Shown: piece by piece, positions 1-12,185 of the stretch
Position numbering within the stretch: the first letter of the stretch is position 1
How the letters are laid out: every line of letters begins with the position of its first letter
Assembly: GCA_963921825.1 (NCBI GenBank)
Contig: OY997588.1
Location: forward strand, 156,179,618-156,243,617
Reading direction: 5' to 3'
Origin: Erodium maritimum
Lineage: Eukaryota; Streptophyta; Magnoliopsida; Geraniales; Geraniaceae
DNA length: 64,000 nucleotides
Program-made: the position numbers and the translations under genes
Notes under the pieces: generated by a model
Told to the model about the DNA's origin: nothing
What the model saw: the letters and a program-made list of their open reading frames with translations, nothing else
The model's database searches: none

Positions 1-285
1 TGCTGCAGATGAAATTCATGAAGTGAGCGAAATATTTAGATATGTTAACGACAATGTAAATATGCAACAATATAGAAATTGCAAAGTATGGAAGGAATAT
101 TACGGTCTGTGTTGCATGTAAATGGTTTTGGAAGTGGTAAAAAGAGAGTAGAGAACATACATGGACATAACAGTAAACTCAAAACTTAAAAAAAAGAAGC
201 TAAACAATCAAGCTCTTCGATGTAGATATCAACTACTATGTATTATATAAGGTTTATAAGTGGAGGGAAAAGTTTTATTACAGGG

Positions 286-520
286 TTAATTGCTAAGAAC
301 TACATTATGTATTGTCCATGTGCGAAAAACTACATTTATGTATTGTCCACATGCGAAAAACTACATTATGTATTGTCCACGTCCCTAATTTTAACAGAAT
401 ATTCCAAATTTTGTAAGTAAACGACCGTGGTCAAAATATAGTGTAGTTTAAAAGCGTGGACAATACATAATGTAGTTTTTCGCAAGTGGACAATACACAA
501 TGTAGTTTTTAGCAATTAAC
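286..520. repeat. Foldback (inverted-repeat) element downstream of ZYP1
   Basis: The left arm carries repeated units of ctacattatgtattgtccac separated by gcgaaaaa, and the right arm carries their reverse complements, ending in tgtagtttttagcaattaa, which mirrors the start ttaattgctaagaactaca. A MITE-like element, non-coding; family not assigned. A second copy sits in a ZYP1 intron at 1555-1742. The rest of 1-628 shows nothing I can name. Confidence 0.7.
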
Positions 521-628
521 ACTTTATTATAAGGTTTGGCGATGGAGTTATAGCATATCTGTCTCGAGTAATGGCAAAGGCAGTGTTTTCGAGAAAAAAG
601 TCATAAGAATGAGTGTGTGCAAGTACCT

Positions 629-3600
629 CTAATCAAATGCATACGGATCATCTGCGTATGGATTCAGAGAGCCTTCTGAAAACAAATCGCCTATGTTTGA
701 TGAAGGTCGGTTATGTCCTCCCTTAGCTACCTGCATAAGAAAGAGGGAGCACGAATAAAGTGATATACCAAGAACCAAGGAAATGCCACGCTACTGCAAC
801 TTAACGATATGTATGCCTTCAAGTAATGATCAGTAACGACTAATTTGAAATTTCTGTTTTTCATTCTTATATCCATCACACAGCATTGAATAGGGATTCT
901 AAGATTAATATGGTCTGCAAAGTAGTTGATATATGTTATGATCAAAGCCACAAGAACTCAATAATTAAAATATAAATGCACCAAAAAAAACTTTAAAAGA
1001 ACATACTTATGCGTTCTCATTGCTTCATATTCTGACAGCAAGAAAGAATCCAAACTACACCTTGAAAGATGAGAGTACAAAGTAACATTTAGTGGATATA
1101 ATACCTTGACAGTATCTTTAGGAGTGTTGGCTTTTGGTGAATACATCCTTCTGTTTTTTCGTGGATCCTGATTAACAGTGAAAGTGGATCAACTAAAAAA
1201 GGTACAGTAAGATTAAGAGCACTTATGACTGGCTGATGATCTATCTCAGATACATATATTTATGAATATATATACATGGAAGATTAATGATGCTTCTAGA
1301 TTAGTAGATACATACCTCAAACATCACTGTACTTTTTGTCTTTCTTCGTTTTGTTACTGTTTTTCCATTAGAAGTCTCAACTTCGTATTCACGATGAGTG
1401 ACCTTTGAGCAGGTATGTAGGTAAGCCATCAGCCCAATCAGAAATATCAGAATGAGAAATCGAACTTGAGGGTTACTCTTAAATAATTCAAATTTACTAT
1501 ACGCTACTCCCTTCATCTCAAAATAAAAGTCCCATTTGACTATTTATAAGAAGGGTTGATTGCTAAAAACTACATTATGTTTTGTCCACGCTTAAAACTA
1601 CTTTTATGTATTGTCCACGTAAGAAGAACTACATAAGGATAGTTTTTCGCACGTGGACAATAGTTAATGTAGTTTTTCGTACGTGGACAATACATAAAAG
1701 TAGTTTTAAGCGTGGACAATACATAATGTAGTTTTTCGTTACTACATATGTTACTTTTGTTACTTTTAACGGAATATTCAATTTTTAGTGATGGCTTTCC
1801 ATCCTCCCATGTGCTCATATGTTCTCGTTACTCAAGTTTTTGAAACTAACTTATAGTACTAGTAGGATATAATCGGTAATCCATGGCTAATTAACTAACT
1901 AAAAAAGGAAATGGCATACATATTCTAGGACGGAGGGAATATAATATAGTAAAGAAAATATTACACCCTTCAAGTCTATTCTATTAAGAAAAGGAAGAGA
2001 GTTGTGCAGATGTCACTGACCTTCTTATGATGTGTTGGAATACCAGCCAGACTTCCCGTGTTTTCCTTCTCTACTTTGTTCAACAATTTTGAAACTGGAG
2101 TTTGCGTTGTTTGTAGAAGAGGTGAATCCTATGCAGAGCAGAGTACAAAGATATACTGAAATTATGACAGTTATCGAAAGGGAAATACTACTGTGAAGGC
2201 AAGTAGATTGTTCATTTATCACCTTCTCTTCATTCTCTGGACTCTTTAGGTTATGCCGGCTTCTTCTGCCACCACCAGACCTTGTCATCTTCATTGAAGA
2301 AATGGAGTGATCCTAAAAAGAAAAAGAAAAAGGAAAGTAAGTGAAAACTGGTAGTCATTTTGAGAAATTTTGGGTAATTTACAATCAATTGAGAAAGTGA
2401 GCTACAATAGAGAGAACTGTGGTGATCACGGGTTGTGATCAATATCTATAAATAATGAGGGCATACGCTTCCTCGAAGCACATATTTAGCACTTACAATA
2501 TGCACGCCTGCACAGATCTGAGTAAACATGACTATCTCTCAGATGACGTACAGACCAAATTTACCACAGTATTTGATACTTGCATATGTATGCCATAAAA
2601 TGAGTTTTTTTATTTATTATTATTTCAAATCAAGATAGATAACCTTAACAAATATACTCATTTATCAGCTAGATATTAGTTTATTCCAATCCACATAAGT
2701 ACACATAAGCAGCAATATTGCTGGGTGTGAGTGAGATCATATCCAACCTTTTTCGAGTTAACTTCTTGGTCCTCCTGAGGCTTGTCACCCATCACCTTCC
2801 ACTGCAGTTGCAACAATGCCCTCTGCCTCTCCTCCTACAATATATTAGAAGCAATTAAAAAAATACCGTCAAAGTTGTATATTATAGCATTTTAGGAAAG
2901 TGCATACTTTGGACTTCTGAAGATCCAGCTCCTCTTGAAGCTTCTTATACTCATCTTCATGCTGACATCTCAATGAAGTCATCTTAGCTTCATGTTCTTT
3001 CCTAATTTGAGTTATTTTCTAGGTGAAAATTCAAAGTATTAGCATCAAGACAGGCTTTTATTATAAGTTTACAACTTAAGTATTAATTTGAAACTCTTCG
3101 GACACCCACACATATCTACCTCTCTCAATTCATTTTCAGCTTCAATTTGGAAACGTTTTAACTCCTTGGTGTGGTCAGCTTTAAGATCCATTTCCTTCTT
3201 GTCATGCTGCTGCTGTATATTACTGACCTATATAAAAGCGGAACAAAGGTTAGCCACACTTCAACTCAAGAATAGTTCATAAAGACGCATGTGACACAGA
3301 AAAAGTAGCTAGACTTACAAACTGCCCAAAGAATTAGCAAGAATGAAGAATTAGTACACTTATGTATTAACTTCCACTTATGTCCTAACACACTAAGTGT
3401 AGAAAATAACTAATTAGAAGGATATTATTGATATTTCAGGCATAATCAACTTCCAAAGAAGTAAAACGGACACAAATTTTGGGATATCCAAATTAAGGAA
3501 GTAAGACACTCATTTTGGGACGGAGAGAGTATATGATTTAATCATTTTTTTATCCATACCTGAGCAGCATGTTCTTCCTGAACACGCATCAAGTACTGTC

Positions 3601-6600
3601 TTGCTTCTTCTTTGCTTTCTGCAAGTTTTTCATCACATCTTCTTTCTATTTCTCCAACAACTTTTTCAGCCTGAATGTTCGAAAGGGTGAGGGACATGAT
3701 TCATGGAATAACATGTTAAAATATATGGTGATTATTAAAAACCTTCTCTTTTTCCGTTTTCACAATGTCCAGCTTCTCCACCTCATACTTCCTCCGGATA
3801 TCATTAATTGCCTGATAAAAAGAATTCATGTCAAAGAGCGTGCCCAACCTACAAGGGATTCGTGTAAAGCAAGTGCTAAAATATAACACCTGATCATTCC
3901 TCTGAGATAAATCTTTCAAATGCTTCGATAGTTCTAACTTTTTACTCTCTAACATCACATCATACTGCTTTTTGGCTTCGGCGAGTTTTGTTTCAGCTGC
4001 AGTCAGTAATGCCTGAATCTGTGGTAACATACAGGACCTTAGAAAATACATAGTACTTGTACAATTCAACATATTTTTAACAAATGTTTTTTCAAACCTC
4101 TGTGATGTCATCCTCTAGTTTCTTTTGTGTGTCCTTATTTTGCGTTATAAGATGTTCCTTCTCCTCTAAAGCATCTTGAAGCTGAAGTACTTGTTTCGCC
4201 AGGGAATCTACATGTTCTTCATGTTTCTCAGTCTCCTTTTTTAGTTCATCTATTTCTTCTACCTTTTTCTGTATCTCTGCCAATAATTTCTCTGAATGAT
4301 CTCTGTTCTCAGTCTCTAATGTTGAAATTTTGAGCAACAACTCTTGCTGCAAGACATAACCATAACTTCAGAATATTAACAAAAACGTTATGGCATAAAC
4401 AAGTAAAATGAAGTCACATACCATATTACCCTCAGATGATCTTGCGTTTTCTGTAAGAGTGTCGATTTTTTCCTTTAATTCAGAAACCAACATTTCTGTT
4501 TCCATCTTCTTGGAGACCAGAGTTTCAGCTTCGCATTCCAAAACCCGAATTCTCTCACCCGCTAAACGACATTCCTCTGAAAGTTGTGACTTGACAGACT
4601 CTTGAGCCTTCTGAAGTTCAATGATCTTATTGCTTAACTCATGGTTAACATGTTGCAGAGCATCCTTTTCTGATGTAATGCACAAGAATTTATGATCAAG
4701 TTCATCATAGTGTCTTTGAGAATGCTTAGCCAAAAGGTTCTTCTCCTGCTGAACCATTTTGAAGCATGAATCATAGAGACAGTTTAGCTGGACAAACTTG
4801 TCTGATAAGATCAAGCTGTGTTTATCCAAATCAACCAACTGCGCCACCAGAACTCGGACAAAATCTTCAAGGTCTTTTATCTGATGGAGTGACATAGCTA
4901 ACTTTTTACCATACTCATCATTATTCAATTGAAGATCACTCTTTTCTTTCTCCAACTTTTCCTGGGTACTTATCAAGTGTGCAATTTTATCTTCCTTTAA
5001 TCTTAACTCAAGATGCACCTCTCCCAATTTAGAGTTCAGACTCTCTGCAACCAGTCTGTTAGCTGCCACAGTTCCTTCAAACCTTTTTATCATAGCATCT
5101 GCATGCAAAAATGCTCTTACTGAAGCCAATTTCCTCCAAAATTTAAGATATATTAAAATTAAAGCGTCAGAACTCTAACTAGCATGCATAATACTGCAAA
5201 AGTAATCTCTGTCCTGGCAAACCATGGCATAGAAAACTGCCTTGTGCAGAAACTTTACCTTTTTCCTCCATGAGATTGGTAGCTCTTTGCTGTTCATCTC
5301 TGTAGAACTTATCCCTCTCCTCTTTCACATGTTTAAGTTCTTCCAGTTCCTTTGTGCCTACAGTCAGAATTAGACAACATGACAAAAGCGCTCCAAATCC
5401 ACAATGTCCCAGCTATCTAAGAAATGCACAATCACGACTATACTGATAATATCGACTTCTCTGAAAAGTTTTCTGAGCAAATCACATCAACAAGAACTTA
5501 CGGTTTCTAATATTTTCCTCTGCAGACTCTAGTTTCAGAGATAAGCCATTCATCTGTTGGTTCAAATCATCAATAGCTAGAGAGCTTGAAGATAGTTTGT
5601 CTTCAAAAAACGCTTTGTCCTTCTCAGCTGTTACAGCAAGGCCAACATGATAACTAACATAATTATGAACATGAACCACAAACACTACTCCGAATCTAGT
5701 ATCTAAATACCTACCCTGCTGAACCTGGCAAGCTAACTGTTGTAAGGTTTCGGTGAGTTTCAGAGATAAGCCATTCATCTGCTGGTTCAAATCATCAACA
5801 GCTATAGAACTTGAAGATAGTTTGTCTTCAAAAAACTCCTTGTCCTTCTCAGCTGTTACAGCAAGGACAACATTATAACTAACATGATTATGAACGTGAA
5901 CCATAAGCGCTACTCCGAGTTGCAAAATTTCTCTAACAAATAGTATCTAAATACCTACCCTGCTGAACCTGGCAAGCTAACTGTTGTAAGGTTTCAGTGA
6001 GTTGATCGCACAAAGTCTTTGTAGAAGAATATTTCGACTCGATACCCTTCCAAAGCTTCTCATCTTCTTTCTGCTTTACTTTGAGTTTAGAATTTTCATT
6101 ATAAGCATTCTGCAATTTTTCCTCCAACTCATGTATATGCTCCATAAGTTTTTTCACCTTAGTGTTCTGGACTTGGCAAATTAGTGGACCAAAACTACTC
6201 AGTCTCAAATCTAAAGCAAAAATAACAGAAATCCTGATAATCCTATGAATCGCTTGCAGTTTATGAAATTCTAACTACATCAAATATATGTTCATTGATT
6301 AATCAACCACGAAAACTGTAACATTATAGGAAAAATCAGAAGGAGATCGAACCGCCATTTCCAGATCTGTCTTCACAGAAGCTTGTTCTTTAACCAATTT
6401 CTCTGGAAACAAATCAATCAACAGCTCCGGTCATCAAAAACGCCCAAATTTTCCTACAAAACCGAAGAAAACCTCGAAGATGATCCGATTCATACCTGCG
6501 GTGAGCTTCAAGTTGGCGAAACTTCCAGATGAGGTCGAATCGCTCGACGGACGCGAAGAGAGCGGGAAGGTCTTCGCTCCTCCGAAGAGCGATGACTTGA

Positions 6601-6643
6601 TCTTGTCCAAGCTCCTCGCGCTTGGAAACCCTAGCTTCTCCAT
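629..6643 (-). CDS. ZYP1: ZYP1, synaptonemal complex transverse filament protein (19 coding exons)
   Basis: ZYP1 forms the transverse filaments that join paired chromosome axes in meiotic prophase I and influences crossover number and placement. Identity rests on the N-terminus ([15 protein letters not shown]), the conserved [11 protein letters not shown] block and the C-terminal end [20 protein letters not shown]. Exons I placed on GT/AG sites with matching phase: 6643-6496, 6402-6353, 6166-5959, 5852-5715, 5627-5502, 5357-5259, 5098-4422, 4346-4098, 4012-3890, 3811-3743, 3670-3560, 3227-3120, 3018-2908, 2834-2748, 2312-2223, 2128-2021, 1402-1316, 1167-1105, 730-629. They sum to 2754 bp, 917 residues, without an internal stop. 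Residues from about 50 to 700 are heptad-rich coiled coil; the tail is basic and non-coiled. Exon 4 is an extra, duplicated exon, so the protein is 46 residues longer than it would otherwise be (871, close to the length I recall for Arabidopsis). Exon placement is inference from homology; transcript data would confirm it. Confidence 0.95.
1555..1742. repeat. Second copy of the foldback element, in a ZYP1 intron
   Basis: Same unit (attatgtattgtccac with aaaactac) in both orientations as at 286-520, forming a palindrome of about 188 bp. It lies in the intron between the ZYP1 exons 2128-2021 and 1402-1316 and does not disturb either splice site. Confidence 0.7.
5502..5959 (-). repeat. Tandem duplication inside ZYP1 creating an extra in-frame exon
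   Basis: Two copies of an intron-plus-exon segment lie side by side. The plus-strand word ataagccattcatctg occurs at 5541 and 5766 (offset 225) and tagtatctaaatacc at 5697 and 5941 (offset 244), the 19-bp difference being an intron indel. The result is exon 5852-5715, a hybrid whose 5' half matches exon 5627-5502 ([16 protein letters not shown]) and whose 3' half matches the end of exon 6166-5959 ([13 protein letters not shown]). It is 138 bp with the same phase on both sides, so including or skipping it keeps the frame. Confidence 0.9.
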
Positions 6644-7389
6644 CGCAACACGGAGTAGAAACTCGGATGATATGAGTCCTTAACCTCTCTCTCTCTCTCA
6701 GGCTCGGGAAGGGGAGTCACTGAGTGAGTACTGTGCGAGTTGTTGAAATGATTTTGAGCGCGAATCTATGAAGTTATAATTCCTATTTATAGCCGTCCCT
6801 CTCTTGTCTAATCGCTCGAGGCAGCTGCGGTCATGGGTAAAGGTGAGGGTTATTTACGTCTTAGAGCAACTGTAATGTCGCCAATTGGCGGTTTCGAATC
6901 TTAATAGGAAGATTTAGAGTCGATATTTGAACGCTGTAGACGAGCGGAATGAGAGGATCTGAATCTTCGGGAGAAGAATTCGGAGTCTGAATCACGTCGT
7001 TAGAATCTTTTGATAGATACGTACGGTCCAGGATCCTGATCTTGGGACGTCAAATGGACGCGCGACCAGTGACGATAAGGTGGAAAAAACAATAGTCGGA
7101 TTTTCCGACAACTAATTCAACGGTTTATTTTTTTCTTCAAAAAATGTAAGAAAATCATAAGGGAAAATATTCAACCCTTTACTTCACACCCACAAGTCAA
7201 ATTGTATACTTTCTCTATCGTTTTTGTAATCGAACTATGGATGAAATGTAAGAGAAGGTCTGTCGAATGGAGTCACAACTCTAGCGAAGGGAGGAGCAAA
7301 TCAGAGCAAGAATCAAGCCTCAAATTAAGGTATTTATGAAAATATTAAAAAGCATAGAATCATCTCGAAGAGAGATAAACAGAAGTCGT
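6644..7389. other. ZYP1 upstream region
   Basis: The first ~170 bp hold a CT-rich stretch (ctctctctctctc at about 6687) and an AT-rich patch near 6770-6790 (ttcctatttatagcc read on the plus strand) that could serve the minus-strand ZYP1 promoter. Beyond about 6850 I recognise nothing until the transposase remnant. Confidence 0.3.
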
Positions 7390-8536
7390 ATCAAGGGCAA
7401 CGAGCGACTAATGCGAGATTATTTTACTGACAAGGCTACTTACGGATGCGAGATGTTTAGGCCTAGGTTCCGGATGAGCCGGGGCCTCTTCACTTAAGGG
7501 ATGGAAGTGGTTGTGGCGCATGATGACTACTTCGTCCAAAAGAATGGCGCTTTCAGCCGGTTTACCTGCGCAACAAAAATGCACTACCTCAATATGAGTG
7601 CTAGTGCACGGGTGGTCGACCGATTCGTTGGATGAAGGACTTCGAATGGGTCTAAGCACCATACTCGAATGTGTGTGACGGTTTTTAAGATAGTTTTTTA
7701 GGTATTTATCGAGGAGTACAAGAGAACACCTAATGCGGAGGACTTGACCTAGTTGCTAGAATCAGGATACAAACAAGAGTTCTCGGGCATGATTGGGAGT
7801 GTTGACTGCATGCATTGAGAGTGGAAGAATTGCCCAACCACGTTGCAAGGAACCTTTGGATGAGTAGATCACCACACTCGTGCAACCATAGTGCTGGAAG
7901 TTGTTGCCTCCCCTGATTTGTGGATTTGGAATGCGTATTTCAGTTCCGTTGGCTCCAACAACGACATCAATATGCTCAATGATGGACTCTTGTTAGATGA
8001 TGTTCTTTCCGGCCACGACTATGTCTTGGACTATGAGGTCAACGAGAACTGATACAATCGGCCTTATTATTTGGTTGAAGGCATTTACCCAAATTGGATT
8101 CGGTTTGTGAAAACGATTCAACGTCATGTTCAACGCAAACACACAATGTTTGCCAAATTTCAATAAGGTGCTCGCATTTGTTGAACGAGCTTTTGGAGTT
8201 CTTCAAACACGGTAGCACATAATTTCCCGACCCACTCTTGTCTGCAACATGTATACGTTGTCCGATATCATGCATATTTGTATCATTCTACATAATATGA
8301 TTGTAGAGGAGTAACGCAATCGGTATGAAAATGGAGATGAAGATTGGTATAACAAGCCCCCTCCTAACATATTTGATTGGACACCACCAGAATGATGGCT
8401 CCACGGAGGCCTCTTATCCTACCAACAAGACATTGACGTTAGAGGACATCTCAAAAGTGATAACATTTACCAGCAACTCCAAGCTAACCATGTTAAGAAC
8501 ATATGGAATCGTTTGGGAACATATTACGGATTAGAA
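7390..8536 (+). pseudogene. PIF/Harbinger transposase remnant
   Basis: Translated pieces follow the order of plant PIF/Harbinger transposases: RLMRDYFTD and FRPRFRMSRGLF (7395-7490), FVQKNGAFSRF, IEEYKRTPNAEDL, the DDE-region GMIGSVDCMH with EWKNCPTTLQG (about 7790-7855), IVLEVVASPDLWIWNAYF (about 7890-7950), GSNNDINMLN, FVERAFGVLQ and IILHNMIVE (to 8310), then LQANHVKNIWNRLG near the end. Stops interrupt it several times (for example the Trp normally following DCMH is a stop) and frames shift, so it encodes no enzyme. Transposases of this superfamily excise and reinsert DNA using a DDE triad. Confidence 0.85.
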
Positions 8537-9440
8537 TAGTGACCCAGTTCATGACAAGTGTAGCAAATGCCCACACCACCTTTCTGCACCTAGGGTTGCT
8601 TGTTGTTTGTCTTTATCTTGTTATTTTTTTTAGCATATGGATGAAAGTTTTACTGATGTAGAGATAAAGGGGGCACAATGCGTATACAAAAGTGGAAATC
8701 AACTAACAGAATGAGATACAGTTTTATGACGGTTGAAACACCGATCCTATATCTAAATGCCTGGTAGAAACCAGGGAGATGCTAAGGGTGGTTCCCTATT
8801 CCAAATGTGTTTGACGTTGCGAGTCTATGAGACTTTCTTCATCTCGACTTGATCGATAATGTAATGTTGTAGAATCGTTCAAGGATTATGGCAGGGAAAG
8901 GAAGAGGTTGGGAATCAGAAGGTATCTGATTCACCGAGGCTGGGGTATGGCTCCTCATCAACACCCCGAGTAGCCCTAGCTGACTCATGTCATGGCGACC
9001 CGTGAGGCCGCACATCGTGCCTCGCTATTTCCCCATCTGGCATCGTCTGTGTAGTCCAGGTTGTCTTGAGTAGGGGTATTAGATTCATGTGACTCTGGGA
9101 AGGAGAAATACTAGCGGGGCTCCACTATCCGGTAGGTATGGTTGCCATAATCGCCCGACTCGCGAGGGGATGGATACCAACAAGGCTCCCCTCTTTGTAT
9201 CCCAAAAGGACTCTGGAAGGCAAGATCCAACGGCGATAAATATACGACGATTAACATGTTTTTTACATAAACAATACATGTAATTATCATCATTCATATT
9301 TCCAGTGATTCGGATACTAAAATCAAAGATATTTTATATAAAAGACCGAATTCAAAATACAATGCAGAGCGGTAGGGATTACAATCCCCGACCGACGTCT
9401 TTAAACACAAACTTTTAATTGTGCATGCAGCTAGTACATG
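8385..9440 (+). repeat. Direct repeat unit A: transposase 3' end plus flank
   Basis: This segment is repeated with high similarity at 15342-16371. It starts inside the transposase remnant (gatggctccacggag) and continues through non-coding sequence to the motif cgacgtctttaaacacaaac at about 9402. In both places it is followed by the 3' side of a secreted-protein gene copy, so transposon tail and gene were copied as one block. Confidence 0.8.
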
Positions 9441-9594
9441 CATACATTATTAGGGCATTACAAAGGTACCACACAAACTACATGCAATCACCTTTATTCA
9501 TATTTTAAGTGATTTGGATACTACATGCATACATTATTAGGGAATTACAAAGGTAGCACATAAACACACAAACCAAGTTGCACACTAGCTGCTA

Positions 9595-11277
9595 CTAGTT
9601 AATCCGCACCGACACATCTCCATACTCGTCAGTTATGTGTTTCTCTTGAGTTGTCCGGTCTACCACTGTGAACTCCACACTGCCCTGAGAGATAGGGTCG
9701 TTGCTCGATACCACGTCGTAATCCCACAAATCCACCGTTATCGTGAACGACGTATTTTTTCGCACGGTAACTCGGTTGAATTGCAGCGGAATTCGAAACT
9801 GTCGATGCACCTGTGCGTAATCTGATGCTGGCCGGTCAAACAGAGTTGTGGTTTTCCCTTGTGAAACTTTAATGGTCCCGTAAACCTCCGCCCAAGCCTC
9901 GTCATCGCCGTTGATCAACTGAACTTCTACAGGGACATTAAGGGTGCCGGAGTTTGCGGAACTTGCAACGCTCTCTGCCGTGATATCCTCGGTCGCTTTG
10001 AAGCAAATCGTAATCAGATTATAATACAAAGCGTGGTTACCAACGAAACATTTCTTTTTCTTGTAAAAGGTGACCGTTAGTAGGGATGGCAAATAGGTGG
10101 GTATGGACGAATATCATGATACCCAATTCTACTCATTTTTCATTCTTAGCTCCTTATATCTGTTCAATATTTGTTGACCCATTTTTATCCCACCCAGTGG
10201 CGGACTTAAGGGGGGCCTGGGGGGCACGTGCCCCCCTCAACTTTCTGAAAATTAGTCTATGTTATCTATGTTTATTTTTAATTTTTAATTGTGCCCCTCC
10301 TCATATTTTGTTTTTTATTTCTTGATGACAACTAATCAAAATAAATTACCCATTTATGTTGTTTTTGTATTTTTTTTTATCATATTTCTTGATTCTTTCA
10401 CACTTCCATTTTTATAATTTCTCATTTCTAATCAACGTAAAAACAATTATTTGTATTTAATATGCTATTTGAAGTTGAAGATTACACCAATTTAAGATTG
10501 GTTCCCTCTGTTTCTAAAAAGAGTTAGATTCCCTTTAAAATTACTACGGAAATTTATTTCAATTATGTTCATCACATTTCAATTATTTTATTACTTAATT
10601 ATATAAATTTCTTAGTTTGAACTAGTTTACAAAATCTATTACCATTTATTATTTAGGTTTTGAGTTTTGAAGTAGTTCTTTACATAATTACTCTAGTATG
10701 ATCTAATATCATCGTGACAGAAGATAGATAGTATGTTCTGTTACGAATAACATTAAGACTCGGTTGAAAAACGGATTTGAGACCAATGAATATATGATAA
10801 TAATGATCCCATACAACAAAAATATATATTTTTTTATTGTATTAACAATAAATTGTTCAAAATATGTAATCTCGACATCGCGTCTTTTAGTAGTCATTTT
10901 TTTTAAACGAAGTAGTCATTTATTAAATGTTACCCGATAATAATTTTTTAATAGTAGTTATATTATTTTGACGTTATTTGTTATTACAAAGTAAATTTGG
11001 TGTCCCCTCGTCGAAAAAGCTAAATCTGCCACTGATCCCACCCATCTCTCCTCGATACCCATTTGGGTAGTACGAATACCCATTTCGTCCTTATTAATAC
11101 ATAGATTACAAAAAAGGTACCTTAACGGGTAAAACATTTTTTCGAATGTATATTGAAAGTGGAAATTAACAGACTGAAAAGAGTGTTTCTCTCACCTTCG
11201 TTAGAAGTAACCGAGAATGGGATGAGAAACCCGAAAGCAACGAGAGCAAAGAGTATGAAAACCCTAGGAAAAACCAT
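9595..11277 (-). CDS. Small predicted secreted protein, copy 1 (frame at splice uncertain)
   Basis: Exon 1 (11277-11196) encodes a typical signal peptide, MVFPRVFILFALVAFGFLIP and onward to SNE. Exon 2 (10059-9595, 465 bp) is open throughout and encodes a domain rich in predicted beta-strands, with VEVQLINGDDEAWAEVYGT, LFDRPASDY, TITVDLWDYDVVSSNDPI and the end DVSVRIN. I do not recognise the family with confidence; the pattern (EVYGTI..., FDRP..., DLWDYD...G) faintly recalls DUF6598-type beta domains. The obvious GT/AG junction joins exon 1 in phase 1 to an exon 2 that needs phase 0, so either the junction is different or the copy is frame-shifted. The intron is swollen to about 1.1 kb by nested transposons. 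It is the 3' member of three copies in the same orientation. Confidence 0.5.
10083..11060. mobile_element. Older insertion in the intron of copy 1, hosting a nested hAT-like element
   Basis: Comparison with copy 3 shows that the intron continues normally up to gtgaccgttag (10082) and resumes after about 11100. The inserted DNA begins tagggatggcaaataggtgg, the same start word as the element at 16749 (tagggatggcaa), and has a partly complementary right side (tacccatttgggtag near 11060). The right terminus is too degraded to place exactly. The 840-bp element at 10195-11034 is nested in it. Confidence 0.5.
10195..11034. mobile_element. Non-autonomous hAT-like element, 840 bp, with 8-bp target duplication
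   Basis: It starts cagtggcgga and ends tctgccactg, imperfect inverted termini (CAGTGGCGGA against CAGTGGCAGA). It is flanked by the direct repeat atcccacc at 10187-10194 and 11035-11042, the 8-bp duplication expected of hAT transposition. The interior is AT-rich and encodes no transposase. Confidence 0.85.
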
Positions 11278-11459
11278 ATGTATTGTTGATGGATTGTTTC
11301 AAGGATGGTGTGGAGATTTAGATGTATTTATAGGCTAAAAAAAGATAGAACAGGAGCAACGAGTATGAAACCCCAAAAGCAGGAAGAGCAAAGAGTGTGA
11401 AGGAGTTGTTATAATTAGACATAAAATAATAATCAATAATACCTTTTTATATAAATGAT

Positions 11460-12185
11460 TTTATTAGCAGACTTTTGTAAAGATTACAAAAAGTCTAGAT
11501 TAATCATTTTCGAGAGAGAAGAAAAATCCCTTCTGATAATAAGTCCAAATCATTAAATCCGAGTCATGCCGAATACGAACAGAACCGAGTAAAGAGGTGA
11601 GAATGCGAGATTCCTCCCGCTTATGATTAAAATAAAAGCCCCTCCTTCCATACCTCTCCCACCCGCCTTCTCTTATTCAAAGACAAAGAATATATATTCG
11701 GGAATCGGGTTCGGAAAGGATATACACCCAATCCGACATCCTCCCAAAAAAGTATACGAGCGCCACAACCCGAGCTCCAATACAAACTCTGATTACCGAA
11801 AAGCATCCTAAATCGAGGATCATCAGCCAAAGCCATAATGTGACTAAAATTGTACGAGGTACCAGGCTTATCCAGAGCTAAGATATTCCAACCCGAGGTT
11901 CTCCACCCATATTTTGCACATAATATGTGTTTCCACAAAGAATCATGTTCCACATAAAAAAGCCAAAACCATTCGGCCAAAAGACTTCTATTAAATATTT
12001 CTAAGTCTCGAATTCTTAGCCCCTATTCAGATTTAGGCTTACAAACAACCGACCACCTTACCTTAGAGAGAACTTTGATTTCCACCTTGTTATGCCATAA
12101 GAAAATGTCTTCTCCACGATTCTAAAACTCGAATCACACCCCTCGGAGTCTTGAAAAGAGTCATAAGGAAAATGGGTAAAGCCAA
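11460..12185 (-). pseudogene. LINE (non-LTR retrotransposon) ORF2 C-terminal fragment
   Basis: Read on the minus strand it gives LAEWFWLFYVEHDSLWKHIL, KYGWRTSGWNI, GARILFWEDVGLG, YPFRTRFPNIYSLS and then DSDLMIWTYYQKGFFSL. This is the region after the reverse transcriptase in plant L1-type LINEs (zf-RVT block). Frames are broken and the polymerase core is missing. It most likely belongs with the proline-rich ORF at 12635-13339 to one internally deleted minus-strand LINE. Confidence 0.75.

Noticed and set aside
7390..8536. Functional PIF/Harbinger transposase
   Set aside because: Several internal stops and frame shifts, including one at the residue following DCMH.
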